Source of the DNA: Cristatella mucedo
Taxonomy: Eukaryota; Bryozoa; Phylactolaemata; Cristatellidae
Assembly (NCBI GenBank): GCA_009760855.2
Contig: WPIO01000026.1
Coordinates: 682,001-746,000 of the forward strand
DNA: 64,000 bases
Direction of reading: 5' to 3'
The notes beneath the pieces were generated by a model. That model worked only from the letters and a program-made list of their open reading frames with translations, had not been told where the DNA came from and did not search any database. The position numbers were made by a program, and so were the translations under genes. The first letter of the stretch is position 1. Every line of letters begins with the position of its first letter. Below are positions 56,532 through 64,000 of this stretch, piece by piece.

Positions 56532-57019
56532 TGTAGTTCGTATGTACGTTTGTATGTATGTATTGTATGCCGGCTCCTGACTTGTGACCGTAAGGTCAAG
56601 GGAGCGTGTAGTTCGCATGTATGTATCGTATGCAGGCCCCTCTGATAAGCTACTGGTGAGCTGTTAGAAGCACCACCGAGAAGGGCCGGTGCACAGCTGG
56701 GGTCCGCCTGTGATGTGGTATGGACGCAGGCCGGTAACCAGCTGGTGGCCAGATGGTGGATTCACCATCAGGGTCGGCCAGTGCACTGCTGCGGTCCGTC
56801 TTTGATGTGGCATGGACCAGCTGGTGGCCAGATGGTGGATTCACCATCAGGATCGGCCGGTGCACAGTTGTGGTCGATGAGTCATCGGAGTCGACCAGGG
56901 GAGGCGAGTTGTGTAAGGGCAGGGGCTGAGGAAAGCCGTGCGCTCTTGGGCTCCGTGTGCTGGGAATAAACTGTCGGTGTTGGGCATCGGCTGGTTCTCT
57001 GCTGTGCATCTAAACTACA
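56532..57019 (+). repeat. 5' LTR (488 bp)
   Basis: Starts TGTAGTTCGTATG and ends CTAAACTACA. Contains AATAAA at 56965-56970, two copies 79 bp apart of the palindromic GATGGTGGATTCACCATC (56752, 56831), and an inner repeat of the LTR start at 56607. Confidence 0.94.
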
Positions 57020-57060
57020 AGCTATTTCTCGGCGGGAGCGACTGTGTGGTCCGTATAAAG

Positions 57061-57792
57061 ATGAGTCTGAAAGTACAACTAATGGAAGGAAAAATTTCGC
57101 AATTCGACGGCAGCGGAGACTTCGCTGAATGGCTAAATCGGTTCGAAAGATTGGCCAAGATGCAAGGGGTTGATGAATTGCAAAATTTCCTGCCGCTATT
57201 CCTTACACGTGTGGCATACGCCGTATACGATGGCGTCCCCGAGGCGGCTAAGGAAGACTACGCCACGGTAAGAAAAGCGCTGCTGGCAGCATTCTCGCCG
57301 AATCGCTTTGATGCCTACGAGGAATTCGCCTCGCGTCGCCTTGCTGAAGGTGAAAATGAGGATGGCTTTTGGGCGGACTTGAATCGGTTGGCTAGGCTGG
57401 TGGCCGGTGATTTTGTCAAATGCGCCTTTGTTGCTGGGCTGCCGGAGGCCGCAAAGTGGCACCTCCAAGCCTCATGCAACCTCGCGGAAATGCCTGCGGA
57501 TGTTCTTGTCGAGAAGGCTCGGGTCATAGTGAAGGCAAGCGTCAGCATTCCGAAGGCGGCAGAAAGTTGCTTCGCATCCGGTTCTCGTTCGGGATGGCCT
57601 CCCCGGTCACCGAATAACCGAGATGTTGTGTGTTTCCTATGCAAGGCGATCGGGCACTTACGCCGTGATTGTCCTTCTAAAGCGGCGTGCCGTGGTCGCG
57701 GGAGGCACTGTTACGTCTGTGGGAGCATTCAACATCTCGCTGCTAACTGCTCGGATCGGGCCGTCGTACCAAACTGGCCAAAAAACGAGTAG
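57061..57792 (+). CDS. gag: Gag (capsid/nucleocapsid precursor)
   Basis: 243 residues from MSLKVQLMEGKISQF, 41 bp after the LTR. The frame is open back into the LTR (to 56938), but this ATG is the first outside it. Residues about 10-170 read like a retrotransposon capsid domain (FAEWLNRFERLAKM, then LRKALLAAF-like and FVAGLPEAAKWHL). Two CX2CX4HX4C zinc knuckles follow: CFLCKAIGHLRRDC (191-204) and CYVCGSIQHLAANC (217-230). It would form the particle and bind the element RNA. It ends at TAG 57790-57792, inside the frameshift signal. No disabling change is seen. Confidence 0.93.
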   Translation: MSLKVQLMEGKISQFDGSGDFAEWLNRFERLAKMQGVDELQNFLPLFLTRVAYAVYDGVPEAAKEDYATVRKALLAAFSPNRFDAYEEFASRRLAEGENEDGFWADLNRLARLVAGDFVKCAFVAGLPEAAKWHLQASCNLAEMPADVLVEKARVIVKASVSIPKAAESCFASGSRSGWPPRSPNNRDVVCFLCKAIGHLRRDCPSKAACRGRGRHCYVCGSIQHLAANCSDRAVVPNWPKNE

Positions 57793-57827
57793 GGGAGAGC
57801 ACGCATTACTGCACCGGTGCTTTTCCC
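57780..57827 (+). promoter_or_regulatory. -1 ribosomal frameshift signal at gag-pol junction
   Basis: The heptamer A AAA AAC (57780-57786) is in the gag frame. Six bases later, including the gag stop, a stem forms: GGGAGAGCAC (57793-57802) with GTGCTTTTCCC (57817-57827), one bulged base and a 14-base loop. A -1 shift leads straight into the pol frame, open from there past the first pol ATG (57834). The heptamer and most of the stem are kept in the minus-strand copy. Confidence 0.85.
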
Positions 57828-57833
57828 TCCGTT

Positions 57834-60662
57834 ATGGCGCGCCTTCTTTCGGTACGTGTCCTGATCGAAAACTCCGAGGCGTCTGCGCTCGTGGATACTG
57901 GGTGCTCGAGGTCCATCATTTCGGCGACGCTTGCGGACCCTGCGAGGGTGAGGCGAGCGTGCGAGGAAGTCGTGATGATGAATGGAGCCACGGCTGTCTG
58001 CAAGTCCACGTGCGTCGCTACGGTAGCCTTCTGCGGACGAACCATAGTGCTGGGCTGCCTTGTGTCAGATGTTCTTCCTGGTTTCGGGTTACTACTCGGT
58101 ATGGATGCCATTGAACTCCTAGGCGGCGTGATTATCGGTCCTTCCGCTGGTCAAGTTGAGTTCATGTGGCAAAGGGGAGTTCCAGAGCTAGCACACCGTC
58201 CCGAGGCAGCAGTAGTGGCGTCTCTTAGTGTCAAACGTGCTGTAGCATCGTCGGCCGCTGACGTACTGATTGAGGACAAGGACTTTAAGGCAGTTTTCCA
58301 TCGGGGGCGCTGGTCAGTCAAGTGGGAGTGGACGAATCGTTGTGTCGTTCCCCAATTGACGAACCATGTCGCTTCATATCATGTGGGAGAGGAAATTCGT
58401 GCCGACTACGAAAAGGAGGTGGAAGAGTGGATCAAGGAAGGCTGGTTGCAGCCGATCGCTGGTGATTGTGGTGGCCTGATCCCTCTAATGGCCGTCGTAC
58501 AGGCAAGTAAAGGCAAAGTGAGGCCCGTGATGGACTACCTAGAACTTAATCAGTTTATATCGAGTCACACGGCTGGTGGCGATGTGTATAGCACCAAGCT
58601 CAGAGCGTGGCGACGGCTGGGCGAGAGCGTGAGCATAATTGACCTGCGAAAAGCATACTTGCAGGTGCATGTTGATCCCGCTCTCTGGCAATATCAGGTC
58701 GTGGAGTACAAAGGCCGTCGGTACTGCCTCACACGACTAGGTTTCGGACTTAATGTCGCCCCGAAAATAATGACCGCGATTCTGACAAAGGTCTTGTCCA
58801 TGGATGAGCGAGTTCGAGCTGGTACCGATTCGTTTGTCGACGATATTGTTGTCAATAACAGCGTTGTCTCGAATGGTGATGTAATCGACTTGCTACGAAC
58901 ATTTGGTTTGGAGGCTAAGCCGCCAGAAAGCCTCGCTGGCGGAAGGGTCCTTGGCCTTCGAGTATGCAGGCCAAACGAAGGTGAGGAGCTTCGTTGGCGC
59001 CGCGACAACGTGGTGAGCGCATTGCCTAACGCCCCATCGCGACGCCAGCTGTTTTCGTGGTGCGGGCAGCTGATCGGGCATTTCCCAATCGCAGGCTGGC
59101 TTCGCCCGGCCTGCAGTTACCTAAAGCGAGCTGCTGGCGATGTCGGTTGGGACTCAGTCGTTGGTGAAAATGTCATAGCCATGGCGGGTGAGTTGATGCA
59201 GCGATTGCATGCCGACGATCCAGTTTCAGGCATTTGGAATGTGCCGAATCTGGATAGTGGCATCCTCTGGCGTGATGCTAGCAGCCTTGCTATCGGCACA
59301 TGCCTGGATATAGGAGGAAGAATCGTCGAGGATGCCTCCTGGCTGCGAAAATCGGACGACGTAGCCCACATCAATCTTGCGGAGCTGGAGGCTATCATCA
59401 AGGGCCTCAATCTGGCCATTGCTTGGTCATTACGGCAGGTGGAGATTCGGACAGATTCAGCAACTGTTCACGGATGGCTACAGTCACTGCTGGTTGGAGA
59501 TAAGCCTGTACGAGCCCACGGCATGGGAGAGGCGCTTATCAAACGCAGGCTAGCACTGATAGCCGACACGGTGTCAGAGTGTGGACTGAAGGCTTCCGTA
59601 GTCCTAGTGCGATCATCCAACAATAAAGCCGACCAGCTGACCCGCGTCTCTCAGAAATGGACGAGGCCGAATGTAAGCTGTCTCGCTGTTCCAGAGCAGG
59701 CGTCTTCGCCGGCGGTTGGCATCGACCTAAAGAGTTTCCACAGCCTTCACCACTTTGGAGTTGACAGGACAATGTACCTTGCCAGAATGTGCCACCCGAA
59801 AGCTACTATCCGGCGGAAGAACGTCGAAGCCGTCGTGAAGGCTTGCCCTCGTTGCAAGTCGATCGATCCTGCACCAGTCGCATGGAGTGCAGGCGTACTG
59901 GATGTAAGCGAGAATTGGCAGCGCCTGGCCTGCGACGTAACGCATTTCAAGGGCCAAAAATATCTGACCGTGGTAGATTGTGGACCAAGCCGTTTCGCTA
60001 TTTGGAGGCGAATACCCGACGAGGGAGAAAACTCATTGGCGCAAAATCTGGGAGAAATTTTTAGGGAGCGTGGCCCTCCGCAGCAGCTGCTCATGGACAA
60101 CGGTGCGAGCTTTCGCTCATAAGCTCTTCGCAGTCTTTGCGACCACTGGGGCGTGGAGCCCATATACCGTTGCGCCTATAAACCCTCCGGCAACGGCATC
60201 GTTGAGCGAAACCACAGGACCATCAAGGGAATGGCGGCTCGCACGGGCAAGAACGTCCTGATGATGATGTATTGGTACAACATCTCGCCAACAGCCGGGT
60301 TGCACGAGGAATCAGTGCCCTGCAGAAGGCTATTCTCCTATGAGTGGAAAAGCCCCCTCTTCAGAGCACAGACAGATCAGGGCCCGAGGACTACTCAATA
60401 TGCTGTCGGCCAGCGAGTCTTTGTGAAGCCTGCCGGCGCTCGTTGTACGACCGAGTGGCCCGAGGGCACGGTAACAAGTGAAGGGCAGGGCGTGGGAATC
60501 GAGATCGACGGTGTGCGTCGCCACGTGTCCGACTTGCGCCTCGTACCAGGGCAGCAAGAGGCGCCCCCTGCACCTGAAGGGGACAGAGCTGAACCAGTAC
60601 AGCGGCCCAGGCGCGCTGTGACACTTCCCCGCCGGTACGACGATTATGTCCTGACCGGATAG
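57834..60662 (+). pseudogene. pol: Pol (protease, RT, RNase H, integrase) with one stop
   Basis: 943 codons in one frame, broken by TAA at 60120-60122. The frame is open back to the frameshift site, so 57834 is just the first ATG. Protease: ALVDTGCSRSII (Asp21) and LLGMDAIELLGG. RT: IIDLRKAYLQVHVD, LTRLGFGLNVAP, FVDDIVV (334-337). RNase H: DASSLAIG (Asp481), AELEAIIKGL, EIRTDSATVHGWL. Integrase: a HHCC zinc site (HSLHHFG, CPRCKS), then catalytic DVTHFKG and MDNGASF. The stop falls between that Asp and the GNGIVERNH glutamate, so the catalytic triad is split. The minus-strand copy has a sense codon there. About 150 residues follow the catalytic core. Confidence 0.93.
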
Positions 60663-60717
60663 ACTTGCTCATTGCTGCTCTGTACCTTGCAGCTACACGT
60701 GTTGGTGCTGCAAACTT

Positions 60718-60740
60718 GTGACCTTAAGGTCAAGGGTGCG
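60718..60740 (+). promoter_or_regulatory. Purine-rich tract before 3' LTR (outer PPT candidate)
   Basis: GTGACCTTAAGGTCAAGGGTGCG directly precedes the LTR start and includes the palindrome GACCTTAAGGTC. A near-identical tract precedes the inner TGTAGTTCG at 60816 inside the LTR, so plus-strand synthesis may have two start points. It is a poor polypurine tract by usual standards. Confidence 0.5.
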
Positions 60741-61217
60741 TGTAGTTCGTATGTACGTTTGTATGTATGTATTGTATGCCGGCTCCTGACTTGTGACCGT
60801 AAGGTCAAGGGAGCGTGTAGTTCGTATGTATGTATCGTATGCAGGCTCCTCTGATAAGCTCTTGGTGAGCTGTTAGAAGCACCACCGAGAGGGGCCGGTG
60901 CACAGCTGGGGTCCGCCTGTGATGTGGTATGGACAGAGGCCAGTAACCAGCTGGTGGATTCACCATCAGGGTCTGCCAGTGCACTGCTGTGATCCGCCTT
61001 TGATGTGGCATGGACCAGCTGGTGGCCAGATGGTGGATTCACCATCAGGGTTGGCCGGTGCACAGTTGTGGTCGATGAGTCATCGGAGTCGACCAGGGGA
61101 GGGGAGTCGTGTGAGGGCAGGGGCTGAGGGAAGCCGTGCGCTCTGGAGCTCCGTGTGCTGGGAATAAACTGTCGGTGTTAGGCATCGGCTGGCTCTCTAC
61201 TGTGCAACCAAACTACA
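60741..61217 (+). repeat. 3' LTR (477 bp), diverged from the 5' LTR
   Basis: Same ends and modules as the 5' LTR but with about 25 substitutions and an 11-bp gap in the first GGTGGATTCACC module. The 5' LTR is closer to the LTRs of the minus-strand copy than to this one. Confidence 0.93.
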
Positions 61218-61222
61218 GCATG
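61218..61222. repeat. Target-site duplication GCATG (right)
   Basis: Matches 56527-56531. Confidence 0.92.
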
Positions 61223-61500
61223 CATACGCCCCACCCAAATGACGCTCATTTCTTTCGGCTCATGCGAACACCACACTGTAATCTGGGTCCGCAGAGTTGT
61301 TAGAGTGCCTGCCGGGAAGGGCGAATGTGTGTGACGCATGATTTTTGACAGATTTCGTCTTTTTCTGACGTATCCTATTGGACTGTCCGGTATCGGGGGC
61401 GCTGGGAGTTGCCCAATGCTGCGTTTCAAACGGAATGTAGCGTCGTCCACGTCCGTACAGAACCGTACCGCTAAGCACAGGGTTCGTAAGTCGTTCTAGT
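61223..61500. other. Unassigned spacer
   Basis: Nothing recognised. Confidence 0.4.
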
Positions 61501-61679
61501 CCCCGTAGACGCGAGATGAATACCTGCGAAGCCCTGTGTGCCTTGTATCGTGGCTAGCGACCCACCGGTGAAAGCATCGATGCACGAATGCGGATAGCAC
61601 GGCGGCAACGAGAGAGCGCCCGCAACCGTTGCGCGCGCCTGCTGGCTCGGCAATTGCAATAAGCGCAACGTCCGGGCCA

Positions 61680-61960
61680 CTAATGTATGCCCCATCTGCT
61701 GCAGGTGATTGGGCAGTTCATCCGAGGCAGCGGCCGGCATTGGATGTAGGGATGCTGCCCACCGCAGCTGCGCTCGCCCATCTGCGGCGAGTCGGTCGGC
61801 TCGCATATAAGCGCGCGTTACAGAATAAGCTGGCAGTCTCGTCAAACCGCTCGCGACCGCGCTGGTGCCTACGTGAGGCGCCACTAGAACGGCCTCCGCC
61901 GAAGCCACTGCAATACAAAACGCGACGAATACCAGCCAAGCCCTGTGCCTTGTATCGTGC
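61680..61960 (+). repeat. Repeat C copy 2 (unclassified)
   Basis: Plus-strand counterpart of 39720-40090: GTATGCCCCATCTGC, then GATGTAGGGATGCTGCCCAC, CGCAGC and CATCTGCGGCGAGTCGG. The two copies drift apart towards the right end. Confidence 0.55.
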
Positions 61961-61985
61961 CTTGTACCGTGGCTTGTATCGATAT

Positions 61986-62138
61986 CGCCGAGCTGGTTTG
62001 GTCTAGCGGTTAAGGTGCTCGCCCCGACCAAGGTCTGACTGAGGTCGTGGGCTCGAGCCCCGAGGCATATGTGAAGCGCCTGAATAGATATTGAGTTCTC
62101 TTAGGGCGCTATATAAATGAATTATATATATATTTATA
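61986..62138 (+). mobile_element. SINE-A, well-preserved copy
   Basis: CGCCGAGCTGGTTTGGTCTA and GCGGTTAAGGTGCTC (A box), GTCGTGGGCTCGAGCCCC (B box), tail AAGCGCC...GGGCGCT hairpin (62074-62080 with 62104-62110) and an AT-rich end. It sits inside the second unit of the 407-bp duplication. Confidence 0.9.
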
Positions 62139-62188
62139 TATCGATGCACGAATGCGGATAGCACGACAGCAACGAGAGAGCGCCCGCC

Positions 62189-62796
62189 ACTTTGAGATCA
62201 AGTGTAGTAAGTCCCGGAGCTGTCGTCGGCCTCGAAGCTGTCTCAGTATAACTCCCGGCCTCGAAGCTGTCTCAGCATAACTCTCAGCATACCGCTGGTT
62301 AGCCTTAACATTACAGTTAGATATGTCTATCCTGTGCTGCTGAGGTTGACGTACCTCTATCTTCAGCGTATCTACACTGCCAAGACTGCTACGTGCACAT
62401 GCTGCAACACGCTGCTCAGCCGTTCAATCTCAATAAAATCGTAGCATGCCATGCATTCATAATTTGCTTTATGGGTCAGAATCATGCCCTTCGTCAGTTT
62501 GCTAAATTTTGTTTAAGCACGGCGACAAAATTCAATACAGTTCAGCTTGGCTTTGTCTGATTCTTAGATTCGGCGAAGCAAGAAGCCACTTCACCGTGCA
62601 AATACTAAATAACTCTGTGTACGCAACTCATTAGCACTAATCAAGAAATCATCTTTCCGGCTCCAAGTTGGACAATGTAGTCACAAGCAGCGACACAATC
62701 ATGAGATGACTGCTAAGAGTAATCAGAAATTGTCTATTACGTCAGACACCTAATGAGGTAGCGGCTTCCGCGTAAGGATAGAATCGGGCAAGTAAT
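62189..62796. other. Unassigned sequence with a short tandem duplication
   Basis: CGGCCTCGAAGCTGTCTCAG followed by YATAACTC occurs twice at about 62228-62282. Otherwise nothing recognised. Confidence 0.5.
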
Positions 62797-62909
62797 ATAG
62801 TTTTGAATGTTATATAGCCTAGGGCTAGACCCTCGCACCTCACCAACCTCACTCCGTTCGGTTGTCTCGTGCTCGTTCGAGTCCCTGTCTCCACAACATT
62901 CAAAACTAT
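62797..62909. repeat. 15-bp perfect inverted repeat with B-box-like interior
   Basis: ATAGTTTTGAATGTT (62797-62811) is exactly complementary to 62895-62909, 83 bp apart. The interior includes CTCGTTCGAGTCCC (about 62871-62884), similar to a tRNA B box. It lies just before the AT-rich island. Confidence 0.6.
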
Positions 62910-63022
62910 ACTAATCAACCCAATCTTGTTTACTTCAAGAGTAATTTTATGTTCTAATTATTCTATTTTAATTTAAAGAAAATTTTCTGTATTATATAAA
63001 CGCCTCAAAAAATGATGATTTT

Positions 63023-63289
63023 ATGCGGCGGAAGGGTGAAAAGTTTGGTGAGCACGCAAGACGAGTTAAAGAAGAGGTTAGAAAAAGAACAGAACTTCTT
63101 CCAAAATATCCTTTTTCAAAGGCTAGTTTAGATGCTATGATAGCTAGTTTGCGAACTATTCCTAATACAAATATATAAATTCTCTTTAATAAGAAAGAGA
63201 TAAAGAATAAGGATTGGTCATTTGATAGAGAGGCTAGAAGATTAATGAAGACAGAAGAGACGGGTCGGTTTTTAGAGGGTTTTTTCTGA
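63023..63289 (+). pseudogene. Broken ORF at start of AT-rich island
   Basis: A frame from ATG 63023 (MRRKGEKFGEHARRVKEEV, lysine- and arginine-rich, then SKASLDAMIASLRTIPNT) meets TAA at 63176-63178. It stays open in the same frame (NKDWSFDREARRLMKTEETG) until TGA at 63287-63289. Codon use is A/T-ending, unlike the other coding sequences in the window. I cannot name it. Position suggests it is part of the same inserted element as the polymerase-like frame downstream. Confidence 0.4.
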
Positions 63290-63335
63290 TGGTAAGTTTA
63301 TGGATTATGAGTACGTAGGTTGAGAAAATAATTAA

Positions 63336-64000
63336 ATAAAGTTTGATAAATTATATAGAACAAGCACAGATTTAAAGAAACTAATTAGAGAGCTACTTAA
63401 AACTAAGACTGATTTAAAATTAACAATGGTTGTTTCTCCTATTCTAGCTGCTGAGAATGGCGCTTATAACTGCCAACCTTTCGCTTGAGTAAGCAACGCA
63501 AAAATAAATAGAATATCAGATGTTAAGATAACAATTAGAATGCAATTTGCTTCTTTCAAGAAAAGAGTTGAAGAATGGTTAGAAAAAGGATCTAGTCGAA
63601 GTTTAGGTGATATTAATGCTTTATACGCAAAGTTTACTTATTTTAGACATCGTTTTGGAGGAAGTTATCTACCATCGCCGGCTGGATTAGAAAATAAGAG
63701 ATCATCTGTTAAAATAAAAAACGAGGCTGATAACTGTTGTGCTTTATCGTGTGTATTAAGATTTTTACATTGGAGGGACAATCATCCAGAATCAATTGCA
63801 GATTTAAATGCAATATTATTTGAATATTATTCTCATTTAATTCCAAAATTAGAAGAATTATTTAATGTAAGACCAGGTTATCCTTCTCAAGCATTAGGTG
63901 TAGTGATATTCCTACCTTATCAGAGTTATTTAATATTTCAATAACAGTTTTCGAGTATGATAATAGAAGAAAAAGTCCTTTAATAGTTTTTGATAAGGAA
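63336..64000 (+). pseudogene. Polinton/Maverick-like DNA polymerase N-terminal region, broken, partial
   Basis: Frame 63336-63944 has a TGA at 63486-63488; the longest open part from an ATG is 63540-63944 (134 codons). It contains VKITIRMQFASFKKRVEEWL, GGSYLPSPAGLENKRSSVKI and KNEADNCCALSCVLRFLHWR followed by DNHPESIADLN. From memory, the GSSYIPLP, K..A.INIKN.D..CF.W.VLRAL and HPER pattern precedes the family-B polymerase domain in Polinton-type and related elements. Near 63900 the similarity moves to another frame (DIPTLSELFNISITVFEYDN), matching the next part of that pattern, so a frameshift is present. The polymerase domain itself would lie beyond the window. The family call is by eye. Confidence 0.55.

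Larger units (their letters stand above)
56532..61217 (+). mobile_element. LTR retrotransposon, plus-strand copy (Ty3/gypsy-like), nearly intact
   Basis: 4686 bp with LTRs at both ends, TGTAGTT/AACTACA termini, 5-bp target duplication GCATG, gag, a frameshift signal and pol. The order protease, RT, RNase H, integrase fits Ty3/gypsy or BEL/Pao; I favour Ty3/gypsy. There is no envelope frame between pol and the 3' LTR. One stop codon in the integrase is the only coding defect I see. The LTRs differ from each other by about 25 substitutions and an 11-bp gap. Confidence 0.95.
61510..62188. repeat. Duplicated segment, about 407-bp period
   Basis: GAAGCCCTGTGTGCCTTGTA (from about 61524) recurs near 61935, and ATCGATGCACGAATGCGGAT followed by AGCACGRCRGCAACGAGAGA (61576-61622) recurs at 62140-62187. 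The second unit carries the SINE-A. A 186-codon minus-strand frame across the block has no domain and is not called. Confidence 0.7.

Noticed and set aside
56938-57060. Upstream ATG extending gag back into the 5' LTR
   Set aside because: The extra 41 codons are LTR sequence and would usually lie at or before the transcript start; MSLKVQL at 57061 is the better start.
61471-62031. 186-codon minus-strand frame
   Set aside because: Crosses duplicated segments, repeat C and a SINE; no recognisable domain.

Overview
This is a repeat-rich stretch of an animal nuclear genome. The strongest evidence for an animal is one complete ten-exon gene for a Src-family tyrosine kinase on the minus strand (coding exons between 6518 and 26592). 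It has an acylated N-terminus, SH3, SH2, kinase domain and tail tyrosine, interrupted by GT-AG introns of about 0.1 to 5.8 kb. CR1/L2-like LINEs, tRNA-derived SINEs, an LTR retrotransposon and a Polinton-like DNA-polymerase fragment also fit an invertebrate. I cannot name the species. Degenerate TTTAGGG-type arrays are present, which is not the usual animal telomere unit.

Layout. 1-6.5 kb: SINE relic, diverged tandem repeats, a solo LTR, a LINE relic and unassigned sequence. 6.5-26.6 kb: the Src-family gene. Its introns hold long (GA)n/(CT)n arrays, SINE and LINE fragments, small tandem repeats and perfect hairpins. 27.0-29.4 kb: a (CT)n array and a GC-rich zone that could be the promoter side of that gene. 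29.4-34.4 kb: two degraded LINE copies with a telomere-like array between them. 34.7-39.4 kb: an LTR retrotransposon on the minus strand with several disablements. 39.7-46.8 kb: SINEs, an unclassified repeat and a long (GA)n array. 46.8-55.7 kb: the best LINE copy, then many LINE fragments. 56.5-61.2 kb: a second, nearly intact copy of the same LTR retrotransposon on the plus strand. 61.5-62.2 kb: a duplicated segment carrying a SINE. 62.9-64.0 kb: a visibly AT-rich island whose broken reading frames resemble the region in front of Polinton/Maverick-type DNA polymerases. It runs off the window.

The only host gene I can support is the kinase. The LTR element encodes Gag with two zinc knuckles and a Pol ordered protease, reverse transcriptase, RNase H, integrase. 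Gag and Pol are joined by what looks like a classical -1 frameshift signal. The LINE family and one SINE family share the same 3' tail, as expected if the SINE borrows the LINE's enzyme. The most noteworthy items are the Polinton-like island, the frameshift signal, the two alternative LTR starts set by a 75-bp duplication, the SINE-LINE tail match and an unusual activation loop in the kinase. Family names come from recognising motifs by eye; no search was run.
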